A DNA stretch of 64,000 nucleotides. Source: Crocodylus rhombifer (Eukaryota; Chordata; Crocodylia; Crocodylidae). Both the position numbers and the translations under genes were made by a program. Shown in pieces: positions 24,401 through 36,289 of the stretch. The notes beneath the pieces were generated by a model. The model searched no databases, had not been told where the DNA came from, and was given only the letters and a program-made list of their open reading frames with translations. The stretch is from assembly GCA_038503035.1 (NCBI GenBank), contig JAVSML010024716.1, positions 167,144 to 231,143 of the forward strand, in the 5' to 3' direction. The first letter of the stretch is position 1. The number at the start of each line of letters is the position of its first letter.

Positions 24401-27400
24401 CCCAGCAGCTGAGATCAGCGGGTAGCTCTGGGCATGGCTCTGGAGACAGCAGAGGCGGGGAGGCTGGACACCTGGCATTGGTGAGCAGCCCAGACCCTGC
24501 GGGACACACCTATAGGAGCTGTGCCCAGGCACCCAGCTCCATACCTGAGGTTAATGCTTGGCCTGAGTTCTTGCCCACTAATCCCTGTGGAGCCCTCCTG
24601 CCTCCTGGCCTCCTCTCACCTCCTTTGTGCTTGCCTTTCTTCTTTGTCTTCTTTTTGGTGTTCAGTGAACCACTTGCCTCCTTCACCTTCTCCATGAACA
24701 GCTCGATGTCGTTCAGCACGTGGTTCAGAATCTCCTGCAGGCACAGACCCACCCGCCACGTAAGGGCTCTCCGGCCAGGAGATGCCATCTGCCCTTCCCA
24801 GCCCTGAGCTCTGGGATCCTGCCAGGGCATAGGGGCCGGGGCAAGGTCTGTCTCCAGCACCCTGGGGTCTATCGGCTGAAGACCAGCCCAGGGACTATGT
24901 GGTGGTTGATGCTGCTGCCACCCTGCAAACCTTTGGGGTCAGCTCAGCCCTTCTCCTGATGGTTCCTCCCATGAAGGGTGGCCTCTTGGGGCCTGCCAGG
25001 ACACCCCTGAAATCTGCTTTCACCTGGGGTCCAAGCCAGCACCACAGACCTTCAGGTTCAGAAGCAGTTTGACGTTTTGGTGCATCTCACCCAAACCAGA
25101 ATGAGCTCTGACCCACTGCTCCCACCCTGGGGAGCTGCTTCAGAGCCCCCCGGGCACTGAGGGCCCATACAAGGCTGCTGCCAGCACAGGGCAGCGTGGT
25201 GGGGGAGAGAGGGCAGGGCGCTTACCGAATCTCTGTCCAAGTCCTCCTGTTTCTGCCTTCTGTCATCCATCCATTCTGGCTGATCTCTCTGCTTCGGGTA
25301 GTAATGCTGGTCAAATGCAGGTGCTGCAATGCCCCGTATAAGGAGGTGCTCAGCCTGCAACTCAGCCTGAGACCCACTTGCAGGTAGTCAGCAATTCAGA
25401 GTCTGCCTGGCTGGGATCCAGTTGCCAGTGATGAGGCGGGAATGGGGGTGGAGCTGCAGAGGGGCTTAAAAGCTTCAGGAGCAGAGTGCAAAGGGGTCTG
25501 GCTTTTGTAGGGGCAGGTTTTTCCTCATGGAAAACAAATGGCCTGGAAACCCAGAACATAGGGTGGGCTGGCCTTGGGAAGGAGGAAGCCAGGTGAATGA
25601 TCTACTTATACTGCAGGGCATCACAGTGGGAGTTTGCATCTGCTCCTGATGTGCTGTTGCTGTCTCATCCTTCCTTATACTACCTCCCCATCCTGCCGGA
25701 GCCTCTCCCAGCATTTCCCAGACCTCCTGAGTTTCATGGGGACCCTGCCCCAATTTCCTAGCTATGGAGAAGGAAAGGAGACGGATTCTGGGAAGTGACT
25801 TGCCTGCACTGATACAGCAACACAGTGGCCAGGCTGGGAATGGGACCCAGGAGTCCAGAGTCCAACTTGCGCTGCCTACCACTTCTCCCTCTCAATCCCT
25901 CATGCTGTGTTTCCCTTGGCCTGTGTACCCTGACCTCCCTCTCCTGCCCATACTAATCACTGGCTCCCTCCTTGGCGTGCATGGGTCTAACTCCCCTGGT
26001 GTGCAGGCCCCTTTAACCAAAGTCCGTGGAGGGCAAAGAATACCATGGGGACTCCTGGTTTTTGCCACCCACCTGGTTGTGGGGGACCACAAGGATCCTG
26101 GATGCTGTGGACGGATCTCTGCTGGGACAGCATGGTCTCCAAGCCGTTCCTGGGGAAAGGCAACAAGGGAACGAGCTTGTGGCTGGCTTTCTCGGACCAC
26201 TGCTTTGTGGAGGGGTGAGAGGACAAACCCTGCTCTCTGGGGGACGAGTTTTCCTCCAAGAAGAAGGGAAGACCCACGGGGAGGGCATGGTCCCACCACC
26301 ACCTCGGGACAGGGTTGGGGGAATGGATGCCACCTCCAAGGGGTGTTTGGGACTCCCCAGTGCACAGAAGCACCAGGGGTTGCCGTCTGGACCTGGGTCA
26401 TGGTCAATCCAATGTGGTCTGTGCAAAGTGGGGAATAGCGCTGGGACTTTCTGTGGGTTCCTCCCTGGAAAACCAGGGTAGCGGTGAAGGGGTGTTAAAT
26501 GCCCAGCTGGGAGTCTGGGGATGGCTGTCTGGGATAAGCCTGGGAGTGCCCCCATGGGAGGCAGGCTAGGGGGCCTGTCACCTCCTGGTATCCCCTGGAG
26601 GCAGGCGCTCTATGCCATTACCTCAGCACGTGCTGGTTTTCCAGTTCACTCTTCCACTCCTTGATGGCCTTGTCCAGGTTGCTTTTCATCAGCTCGGCCT
26701 GATGGGATGGGAAGAGCAGCAGGGCAGAGCCATGAGTCCCCTAGCATGGCGCAATCCCTTGCCCTCAGCTGGCACTGCACAGCCCCTAGGAACCTCCGAC
26801 CAGCTGGGAGAGACCCTCTGGCTTCCTGCCCCAGGACTGTCAATCCCTGCCGCTGTGAGACTCTCCTGGCAGTTGTGGGGCACTGACACGCAGTCCTGAC
26901 TCCATCCAGTAGACGGCAACTCATACCCCTTTGTCTAAGCCCACCCCAGCAAATCTCCCAGTCCCCCTGGGGTTCCCTTAGCTGTTGCCCTCCCCCAGAG
27001 GCGGCACAGGGTGGCAGTGCCCGTGCAGCTCACCCCGCTCTGCGTGCACTGGAAGAGGAGGATGCTGATCTCTTGGTGGCTCCTGTCCTTTACGGTGATG
27101 GCCAGGATGGAGTCGTAGGTGCAGCTGTCCAGGACGGCCGTGCATCTCAGGACGCACTCCAGGGGGAAGCTCTCCAGCTCATCCTGCAAGGGCCCCGCCA
27201 GCAGGAGGGAAGAAGTCAGCAGCACCGTGGGGGCTCTCTGCTCTGCCTCAGGTGGGAGCCCCGTGTCCCTCCCAGGTGGCAGACATCAGGACACACAGGG
27301 TGAAGGAAAAGGGCTATGTTTGCTCACTGCCCCCAAGTGAGCAGTGGCCCAGTGGGAGAAGGGGTGCGGGATAGGGAAGAGAAAACATGTTTAGCCTAAG

Positions 27401-28791
27401 TACTACTTGCCATCAGCGGCCTGGAGCTGCGCTAATGGTGGTGGCAGTGACAGAAAACTACCAGCAAAGTTGCTAGGGAGACAGCACAGGCAGAGAGGTT
27501 TGCTGCGCAGGCTACGGCTGCCATCTGCAGAAGGTGCGAGAGGCAGAAATCTGGTGCACAGCAGCTCCGAGCAGCCCGGCAGGGCTGGGGTGCTGTTCCT
27601 GCCTCAAACACCGGCTGCGTCTGAAAAACCAGCGGTGTGTGATGGAGGACATGGCCTGCGGCTGAGGCACAGTGGGTGGCAGAGCTCAGCTGCCAGCTGA
27701 CAGGGGCAGTTAGCTCAGGGCTGTGAGGGGTGTTGGCTTGCTCCGGGGGTGATGAACTGGGAAACAAAGCAAAGTCACAAGAGAGTCTCCCATGTCCTGG
27801 TCTTGGGTAAACTGAGGCATGTGGTGGCGGGGGTGGGAGGGGAGGGGAGAGCCCGATGGGGAGGAAGGAGGCCCGCACGCACCTTGCTCTCAATGTCGCT
27901 CAGCAGCAGCTCGTGGTCCTTCACCTCCAGGATCATGTCCTGTCCCCAGACCCGGCCCTGCGCCTCCATCATCTTCAGCCGCATGATGCAGTCATCCACG
28001 TTGCGGATGTCCTTGGAGTCCACGTGGAGCGTGAGGAGGTGCTGGGGACCCAAAGCACAGCACCCAGTGACCTTTCTGGGTCCCCTGCCCCAGCATGCCA
28101 GCTCTGCGACCCCAGAGGGCAGCCAAGGGCTGGGCTGGGGCACACCACATCATCCACCGGCTATTCGGAGGGAGGTAGCATCGTGGCATGAGGTATGTGG
28201 CACGAGGCTGGGCTTAGCCCTGGGCAGCCTCTGCCTGTGCAGCAGGGGAAGAGGGTGCTTGGGCTTTGCCAACCTCAACGTAGTGCCGGAGGTCCCATTG
28301 CTGCTTCAGCACAGAGAGAGCGTAGTTCTTGCGCTGGTCTGTGGGGGAAAGAGAGGTGTGAAAGTTGGGGGCTGTGAAGGCAGGTGGAAGGAGGGGAGGG
28401 GAGGGAGGGCTGCTCTTACGGTAGATGGCTTTGCTGCTGGGCCTGGACATGCTGTTGGACCTGCTGAGGTCGGGGCTCCCACGGTCAAGCTTGCTGTGGA
28501 GAAGAGACAGGCAGACAAATCGGTAGACATGTGGCTCAGGAACCTACTTCCCCATCCCTCCCTTCTTCCTGCCTGGCACTGGCATGCATCGGCTGGGTGG
28601 GGGTAGCTGGGGACAGCTGGCTTTCAACCCCTTTTAGAAGGGGAGGAGAAGTGGGAGCAGGGACAGGGAGTGTATGGGTGACCACAGTAGGGGCATCCCA
28701 GTATCCCCTGGGGGACCCCGAGCCCAAGAGAAACAGGCACTCACCTGGAGAGTGGAGGCTGCATCCGGCGGCCAAAGAGATCCGTCGTCAT
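15484..28791 (-). CDS. EPS8L3: EPS8-like protein 3 (EPS8L3), about 20 coding exons
   Basis: EPS8-family adaptor linking receptor signalling to Rac/actin regulation in the cytoplasm. Exons in transcript order (plus-strand coordinates): 28745-28791, 28420-28493, 28274-28338, 27883-28041, 27034-27183, 26622-26698, [26073-26149, 25684-25757 tentative], 25226-25354, 24620-24734, 24084-24148, 23186-23260, 22483-22631, 21244-21367, 20551-20582, 19450-19531, 18469-18591, 18061-18146, 16715-16847, 15484-15501. All join in frame with GT-AG sites, giving about 617 residues (human about 593). Domains: PTB about residues 55-190; an ILNHVLNDIELFM helix plus Lys-rich stretch about 285-322; FRKIKYACNLL; PTFSDDW; SH3 about 473-535 (MYEFEARN, KKWWFV, GYIPSNIL); SAM-like about 545-612 (EVTEWLKDKGF, LGVLTGRQLL). 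MSRPSSKAIY at 28450 matches the usual mammalian start; an in-frame ATG 30 codons upstream makes the longer model. No broken exons. Confidence 0.92.
15829..15888 (+). mobile_element. Short CR1 3'-end fragment
   Basis: GGGGGTTGGACTGGATAACC followed by TGAGGTCCCTTCCAACCCTA is the conserved CR1 3' terminal sequence. It lies in the last EPS8L3 intron. Confidence 0.75.
21251..21281. repeat. GGGGGT microsatellite inside an EPS8L3 coding exon
   Basis: About five GGGGT/GGGGGT units on the plus strand; on the coding strand they encode a (Pro-Thr)n run just before a GT donor. The units are slightly uneven, so alleles could differ in length. Confidence 0.85.
25684..25757 (-). other. Tentative EPS8L3 linker exon 2
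   Basis: 74 bases between a TAG acceptor and a GGAG|GTAGTA donor. This length exactly restores the frame between the 26073-26149 exon and the PTB-linker exon at 25226-25354. Homology to the family is weak, so the support is mostly phase. Confidence 0.25.
25762..25862 (-). repeat. MIR-like SINE fragment
   Basis: GGAAGTGACTTGCCTGCACT...CAGTGGCCAGGCTGGGAATG resembles the MIR core and 3' part in reverse. Inside an EPS8L3 intron. Confidence 0.6.
26073..26149 (-). other. Tentative EPS8L3 linker exon 1 (proline-containing)
   Basis: A pyrimidine-rich acceptor (CCTTTCCCCAG) and a CCAG|GTGGGT donor flank 77 bases. Entered in phase 2 from the exon ending at 26622, it reads open and ends in a GPPQP stretch, at the place where EPS8 has a proline-rich segment. 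It leaves phase 1, so a further exon is needed before 25354. Confidence 0.45.
28745..28791 (-). other. Upstream EPS8L3 exon, possible N-terminal extension
   Basis: After an acceptor-like TTCTGCAAG comes an ATG, then 15 codons plus 2 bases, ending at a CCAG|GTGAGT donor. Joined to the next exon (28420-28493) the frame stays open for 30 codons up to the Met (28450) that matches the mammalian EPS8L3 start. It may be 5' UTR that happens to be open, or real coding sequence. Confidence 0.5.
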
Positions 28792-31700
28792 CTTGCAGAA
28801 CAGGCCCTGCCAGTGGCCACATCAGAGCATGTGTAGGCCCAGAGTACTTGTACCTCCCGCCCACCCATGCAGTGCACCTGCGGGTGGGTGCACGCACTGC
28901 ATGCAGACATGAAGTGTGTGTATAAAGTGCCTGTACATATTGCACACCCAGCCTGGCCATGCATGGAATGCCACATACAGTGCGTGCTCTGATGCGTGTA
29001 CCAAGTGGATGCACATGCAGAGAGTGTGTCCGCCACGTGTGTGCACATACAGATGTGCCTGTAAACTTGCTCGTACAATGGGGCTACAGGGCCACAAATG
29101 TACACGTACTTTCACACACGCGCTCATGTGCCCAGGGCTCTCGTTCACTTTCACAGGGACCTGCCACAGGAGGGAGCAGCAAGGCAGCTGGAGGGATTGA
29201 ATGGTGCCAAAAGCAGAGGGACGGGGACCTGGTTTCCCTATCAGAGAAGCCCTGCCTTGGAGAGACAGCAAAGGAGGCTGTACATCACAAGGGGGCTCAA
29301 TAATGACCCTCCCTTCTCTGCCCTGTACCCCCCCGACCCTACCCTGCCCTGGCACAGCCTGGAAACCCCTGTTGCAGGGAATGGGTGTTTCCAAAGAGGG
29401 AGGTTTGAATGCCCAGGGACACACACTGGCTGAATCTCGGGCGGTTAGTGGGGAGCTGGCGAAGCGAGCTGGCTATTTAGCCTTGGCTGCAGGGGCCCAG
29501 CTAGACTGGTTCACTCAACTGTTCCCCAGGGCCCTTTCCCATAATGCTGCCCTCGGCCGCTCTCTGGAGCTGGAGGGGGCACTGCCCAGCCAGCCCTCTA
29601 GTCGGTTCAGCCCCTTCCACCTCTCCCAAAACAAAACCACAGGGCCCCGCTCGCCAGTGCAGAGGCTGTCCCCGGGGCGGGCGGCAGCAGCTCCAACTCA
29701 GCAGAGTGCTTGCTTTTCTCCATCCACGGCAGCAGGTTCCTCTCGAATGAAACCTGTGGCTAATGCACATTGTTGTGGCTAAATCATTTCCTTCCCCTCC
29801 GCCCTTGCCTCCCCGCAAAATCTCCTTCTCCAACCTGGACTGTTTCCTTTAGACACTGAAATGGAGCATTTCCATCTCTCTGACCTCAGCACAGCCTTTA
29901 GTTAGAAACGGGCTTCAGCTTTTACTTTTAAAAAGCCCAGAAAGAAAGGAAGCACTGGGGGCTGGCGCTTGTACACGTGACGGGGGTTTAGTCCTTAGGC
30001 TTGCATTCTGCGCCCCCTCAATTGAAACAGTGGGGTTTTATTTTTCTGTCACTGTTACGGTGAGAGGCCTGATTCTTTTTTTTTTTTTTTTTTCCCAACA
30101 GAGCCAGCCTGTGGCCAGGGGCCAACCTGTTGGGGGCCAAGCAGCCCCTGCGCTGTGGGGGTCCCAGTCTCTCCTTCCATGTTGGCGGCATCCCCTAGGG
30201 CCACCTGGGTGGGCTGCTAGTGGGCCAGGTGCTACCCCAGCTTGGAGGCAGCATGCAGCCTGACCCAACTCTTCCCCGATCCTGAACTACACCGGGATAT
30301 AGTTTAGTTTGGAACAAGGCAAACTCATTTAAAACCCCCACAACTATTGCACGTGTCCAGTGTGGTGCCATTAAGCCGCACACAGTGACATGTTCGTCAT
30401 GTGTGCATGGTAATGGCGTCATATGTACAAGCACCCGCGGGAAGCCCAGTGCCCTGCTCCGCCTGCAGCAACGCTGGCCTCTGACTTTTCTGAAGCACAA
30501 AGAAAAACAACTTTTTGCCTGGCCCGTTGCTCCGCTCTCGTCCACGAGATGGTGCCACGTCCCTTCCTCTGCCTGGCTCAGAAGCTGTGGCCCCTATAGC
30601 CCTGTTGCTGCAATGGGGCAGAGACACGTCCCAGCTGGCTTCCCACCAGCTAGCTGCACACTGCGGGCAGTAGAGCGGAGGGTGCCCAGAAACCCGTGCA
30701 AGTTGGAGAGCCCACCTGTGGCGAGGAGCTGCCACGGCTGCCCTGCCAGCAGTACCTGAGCCAGCCCGTCTGAGCCAGCCATGGGGAAGTTTATGCTCCA
30801 ATGCATAGACTTCCCCTTTGAGATAGGGCCTGGGTATGATCTGCCACGATTGCCTGTGTCCCATGTCACCAAGGTCTAGTCTGTGCTTGCACTTTGATCT
30901 AGGCTCTGCCCTTCCCTGCTCCATCCCCTTCCACTAAGTGGTCCTAGTTGTCAGACAAGCCCCTGGGCTTGGTCCTGCTCTTTCCTAGCTCGCTGCCGCC
31001 CTGCAGCCACAGCTCGCGAGCCAGCACCTGGAAGCTAATGGCGTCACAGGCTTAATGCTGCCATCTTGAAGATTCAGACTTTCCCTGTTGGGCTTGTGTT
31101 ACAGAGAAAGGGAGGCAGTCCCCCTGGTCTGAGCACGCCGAGGGGCGTTTCCCCTTATTAACTGCCTGCCCCATTCCCTGGCAGCTCCTCACCACCCCCC
31201 AGGGCCCGTTCCTGCCGGGCCCCGGGGGAGGCTCTCTCTCAAACCCCCTCCTGGTAGCCGGCACTGAACTGAACCGGCCTGCTGCTTTGTTCCCCTTTTC
31301 TCCGTGCCTGGAGCAGGGGCTTTGCCTGCGCTCAGAGGGTCCCGCGTGCCTGTTACCTGGCAGCTGGTCAGAGCGGTGGGTCTTCCTAGTCCCCGAGCAG
31401 GTGATCACAAGGGCATTCCTTGCAGGTGGGAGTCAGGGCAGGGGCTAGCTGTGGTTGGGAGAGGTCTGGCTCCGATCGCAGGCTTTGATGTCTGGAGGCT
31501 TACCTGCCCGGTAACTGGACCCGGGGGGAGCGAGTCGCAGGGCAGCAGAGCAGGAAGAGCGAATCTCTGCAGTCTGTCTGGTGCGTGACTCTGGGGCCAC
31601 ACCTATTGGCCTTTGGTCTCTTGTACTTGTGCAGGGAAACCAAACCAGGCGGATTCTGCTGACGTGCAGCGGGGCTGACCCACGGCTGGTCCCCACCCAG

Positions 31701-34164
31701 GCACCGCAGTGTAGCTGGAGCTTGAAATCCCTGCCCAGCTCTGCCACCACTACTGATCTACTGCCCCTGCCCAGTCCTCCTGATGACCACAGCTCCCCTG
31801 CCGAGAGAGTCCTGCCTGGCCTCGCTCCCTGCCCTCCAGCTCTCCCTCCTCTCCCCAAATGAGGCTCCTTACCTGCCCTGTGAATCCCACTCTGCTCTGC
31901 TCTTCCTGCCCTGGCTCTTTCCTCAACACCTGCTAGTTCAGGAAGCCCCCACAAATTCATTCAAGATTAAACTCTTCTTATATGTGGTTCGTTCTGCATA
32001 TAGATCCACAAACCAACCCCTCCTTTAAACCTGACCCAGCTTCTGTGCTTGGCCAGCTATCCCACTCATCATCGCCTCTCGCTCCTGAACAGCTTTAGCT
32101 CACGCGGTTCCTCCAGCACTGCCTTCTCCAGTCCTGGGCAGGACTCTTGTCTCTACTCTCAGCTCTTGATTGAAATGTCTCTATACAGACTTGCTTCACC
32201 CAGGGTTGCCAGCTCCAGAACGCAGGAATTCACCAGATAAACCTCACAAAGTTGCTGGATGTTGCTAGGCTGCAAATTACTATGGGATCCTTAATGCACA
32301 TTACTTTGCCACTAGCTAGTAGATCTATTGTCAGCACTGTCTGCAGCGATGCCAGGACTCCAGCCTGGCAGAGTTTGCGCTGCCCCTTCCAGACTCTTCT
32401 CCTGCAACCTGCACAGTACTCCTTTCTCCAAATTGCCGGCAACTCTGGGGGGGTGGGCAGCACTGTTATTGCCTGTCTGTGGATGGGGAACAGAGCCTTG
32501 GGGTGATTAAGGACCTGACTTCTAAAGGGAAGAGAAAGACATGCCTTTCAAAAGCTGGCCATAAGCATTGCCTAAAGTCACAATGTGTTTTAGTGGAACT
32601 GAACTTTTTCTCTTTGGTGCCAGGCCAATGACTTAGCCTCTAGATCAGTGTGGGCAAACCATTCTGCTGGGGCAGAGCACAAGGCAAGCCCTGCACCCTC
32701 CTCAGGTGCTACTCCCATCCCCTTTCCCCTCCCCAATCTGTTTTTCTGCTCCCTGCATGGTCCGTTGCTCTGCTTTCTGCTCCCTTCCCTGGCTGTCGCT
32801 GTTCCTTGCTCCCTTCCTGATCTGCTGTGTGCAGCAAATAGTGGTTATCTATGCCGCTTGTGACACTCATGCCACCGATGAGTCACTCGTGCCTTAGAGT
32901 CATCCTGGCAATCAATCCAGTGGTTGTCACCATAGTATTGTGATGGGAACTACGTACATCCTCGACTGGTGCTGACTTAGCTGCACCCACAGCCATTCCC
33001 TCCTGATGCCTGCCATTACGGCCAGGCAGCAGAGATTGCCACTTGAAGTTTTTCAGATGAAATGTCCTGGGTTTTTTGGGGGACATACAAACATGTTGGA
33101 AAAGGCTGGTGACCACTGCAGCAGCTGTGCTGTGGGAACCTTTCTGCACCTGCCAGCACCAGCATGGGATTAAAGTGCTGTTTGCTGGACACTGGCTTGT
33201 GAGAAGCGAGAAGCACTGGTAAGGATGCTCAATAAGGACCATGGATTGGAAATTGGATCCTGGCTCTGCAGGGTTTCTGGGAAGCAGCTTTGTGTTTTCT
33301 GGCTGGCCCCCTCTTGTGTTACTCTCAGCCCAGCCTGCATGCAGGGATCAGAGTGACCCAGCCTCTGCAGAGCTCAGTCTTGCCCATCCTTGACACAGCG
33401 CTGTGGGGCAAGGGATGCTGGTGTGCTTCCAGCTGCTGCCTGCTGTCCAGCCCTCTCCTGCTGTCCTTTACTTGCTCCTACTGCAGGTACTGGAATGGTG
33501 TGGGTGCTAAAGCACGCAGTTAATAGCCCACAAGTTCAAGTCTACAGCAAGTGTGGGTCTGTCACAAAGATGCAAGAAAGGACTCCCACATGTAGGTGTC
33601 GGAGCTCTTTTCCAGGATCAGGTGTATGCTGTGGACTTCATGTACCCAATGTGAGACGAGCTTGCATATGGCCAGGCCTTGCTTATAGCAGATTCCTGGT
33701 TGCTTTTATGCTCATTAGACTCTAGGGGCCAAAGCCTATTTCACTCAGCAGGCATCTAAGTGGAGTTCAGGCAAGTACAGTCTTATTCCAGCCTGAATAC
33801 TCAGGAAACATTTTGAATTGCTGGAATACCATGGTGGCATCGCCACGATGTGCCTTCTCCTTACCCTTGAGGCTAAGGCACACAAAACAGTGAGGAAGGG
33901 GAGGACCCAATTCTGCCTCAGGTGCCTGCAGCATTGCAAGCAAATGGCCGGTTCCAGAGTTTGCAGGGTGAGCAACACTTCACGGGGAAGTCTGGGTGTA
34001 GCATTCTTATGGCAACCAGGGAGTGGAAACATCCCAGCACAACACCGTAGGAGACTGGCATCAAGGGGTTCTTCCCATGCTTGACTGGTACGTAGGTGCC
34101 TGATGAAGGGTACCCGAGAGTCCAGTGGAGAGCAAGAAAAATGGTAAGGGGGCAAGGGCACATG
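28792..34164. other. EPS8L3 upstream intergenic region
   Basis: No coding homology seen. It probably holds the EPS8L3 promoter and untranslated first exon, but I cannot place them. A degenerate CA/TG-rich stretch (28830-29120) and a T19 run (about 30075-30093) are present. Confidence 0.5.
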
Positions 34165-34937
34165 ACTTATGGGGAGACACTGAGGGAACTGGACTTATTT
34201 AATCTGCGAAAGAGAAGACTGGGTTGGGATTTAATACCTTAAGGGTGTTTCCAGAGAGGATGGAGCAAGATTGTTCTCAGTGGTGGCAGATGCCAGAACA
34301 AGCAGCAATGGTCTCAAGTTGGAGCAAGGGATTTTAGGAAAAAAGTTTCTTGTGAGGAGGGTAGTCAAGTGCTGTCACAGGCTATCCAGAGCGGTGGTGG
34401 ACTCTCCATCCTTCGTGGTTTTTAAGACCCAGTTAGACAAAACGTGGCTGGGATGATCTAGTTGGGGACAGTCCTGCTTTGAGCAGGGGGGTGGACTACA
34501 TCAGCCTTTCTCAACCTGTGGGTCATGATCCAAAAGCGGGTCACAAGAATATGAGGAAGGGTCACGAGCAAACTTTAAAAAATGGATTTTCCTTGAAAGG
34601 AGAAAAATGTGGGAACCTTGGGTTTTCCCTTCCAGGCTGGAAGAGTTCCAGCCTGCAAGGGGCTGCTTGGGGCCCCCCATGCCCCCTCCCTGCCATGCAT
34701 ACCTACCCCCTACCCCACACACTGAGGCACCGGGGGCAGGGGGCAATGGGTCAAGAATGAGGGGCCAGTGGGACCAGGGGGCTGTTTTCTACTTAAACTA
34801 TTTACCAGGTCGGGACTGACCATTGATGTTTACAGATGGGTCCTGCTACAAAAAAGGTTGAGAACCACTGGACTAGATGACCTCCTGAGGTCCCTTCTGA
34901 CCCTCATTTTCTATGGTTTTTATGATTCCATGATAAG
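34165..34937 (+). mobile_element. CR1 LINE 3' end, split by a hAT insertion
   Basis: 34165-34493 and 34879-34937 are collinear parts of one CR1 3' end: ATGGGGAGACACTGAGGGAA, a GGCTATCCAGAGCGGTGGTG block, then ATGACCTCCTGAGGTCCCTT at the tail. The interruption is the element at 34502-34870. Confidence 0.85.
34502..34870. mobile_element. Non-autonomous hAT element (369 bp) inside CR1
   Basis: Ends CAGCCTTTCTCAACCTGTGG and AAAAGGTTGAGAACCACTG are inverted repeats, flanked by 8-bp duplications GACTACAT (34494-34501) and GACTAGAT (34871-34878). No transposase, so it was mobilised in trans. Confidence 0.9.
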
Positions 34938-35429
34938 GGCAGATCCGAAGCCGGCATTTTAGCTTCTCCAGAAGCAATGGCCGTGCAGTCCTCCATCAGG
35001 GCTACACGACTGGCCTGATGCTTGCTCTTAGTACTGACAGGCAAGAGCCCCTGATCTCTTGCAATAAGTCTTGAGCGATAGGGGTCACACTGTAAGCTGG
35101 CTGTTCAGTGGCCTGGCTTTGGCTGCTAAATAGCACCTTCTGGAGGAAAAAGCAGGAATCACTCATAGTAACAGATAGGGTATGTCTCAGCCCATGGGCT
35201 TGATCATGATTTGTAGAGGCACCCAAAGTACTTGTTTTTGGTGACAAGGATCAGTCTGTTTTCCCCTCCTGGCAGCAGAGGGGGTCAGCAGAAGGAGGCC
35301 CACGGCGTGGCACAAAGAAGTCGGTAAGGGATCAACGACTTCTCCTGAAGGAAGGGATACTGTGTCCCTATTAGGGATGCACTCTCCAGCCCTGCAGGCA
35401 GCGAGGAAGGGGCGAGGATGTTCTTATGA

Positions 35430-35512
35430 AGAAGGGCATTAGACTGGGGCTCAGGACTTTTGGTTCTCTCTATTACTGATCATGTGACTCTGGGCAAGTC
35501 ACTCCCAGGGTG
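35430..35512 (+). repeat. MIR-like SINE fragment
   Basis: CTCAGGACTTTTGGTTCTC followed by CATGTGACTCTGGGCAAGTC, the MIR core signature. Confidence 0.65.
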
Positions 35513-36289
35513 TCTGGCTTATACAGGCTGGGCTAACCACAAAAGGGACTATCTTAAGTACAGAGAGTCAAAAAGCCCGAGGCTGAATCGATTCAATCTT
35601 CACAGGTTAGTCTAAGATGCATGGATTGAACTGATAAGCAAGTGAACAGACATTCACTTCTGATTCCAGAAATGTAGCCACATGTCTGCAGTGGCCCAGG
35701 TCGGAAGTTGGGGAGCGCTAGAGTATTCCTCCCTGCTCTGATGGAGCCAAAGCTAGCCCCTCACCCTGCAGGGGGTGGTGCAAAGCATCCTGGCATGCTG
35801 GTGGACTGTGAGTTAACTTGAATCTGGAGGGGGTCTGGGACAAAAGTTCAACAAATTGATTGAACTTAAATCAATTAAGTCTGATACTACATCCATCCAG
35901 GTTTATCTTAAACCAGTTTCAGCCCATTTGAAAGCGGTTTATGTGCACTGAACATCTGTTATATTACAGATTTGAACTGGTTTCTGGTTCCTTATACTGC
36001 TTTATGTGTATTTTCTGTCCCTAGCCTTTCTGCACTGAGCACATATAGCAGCATATAGACATCAAAGCATATTCGACCCCCTCATGCTTTGGGGGCTACC
36101 CTTCTAAGTTTTGTTCCCAGAAGCTGCCTTTGGTTGCCTTCCATTTGCATGTGTCCACACAGACACACCTTGAAGTGGGGTCACCCAGCCATTCTGCCCC
36201 CTCCTCTAACATTGGGAGCCCTCAGCTGTGCAGAGAGGGTGAGTGCAAGCTGCAGAGCAGGTAATTCTGTAACGAGGAGCACCTATCCC

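Noticed and set aside
23920..24807. 295-codon plus-strand ORF
   Set aside because: Antisense shadow covering EPS8L3 exons at 24084-24148 and 24620-24734; the minus strand carries the conserved protein.
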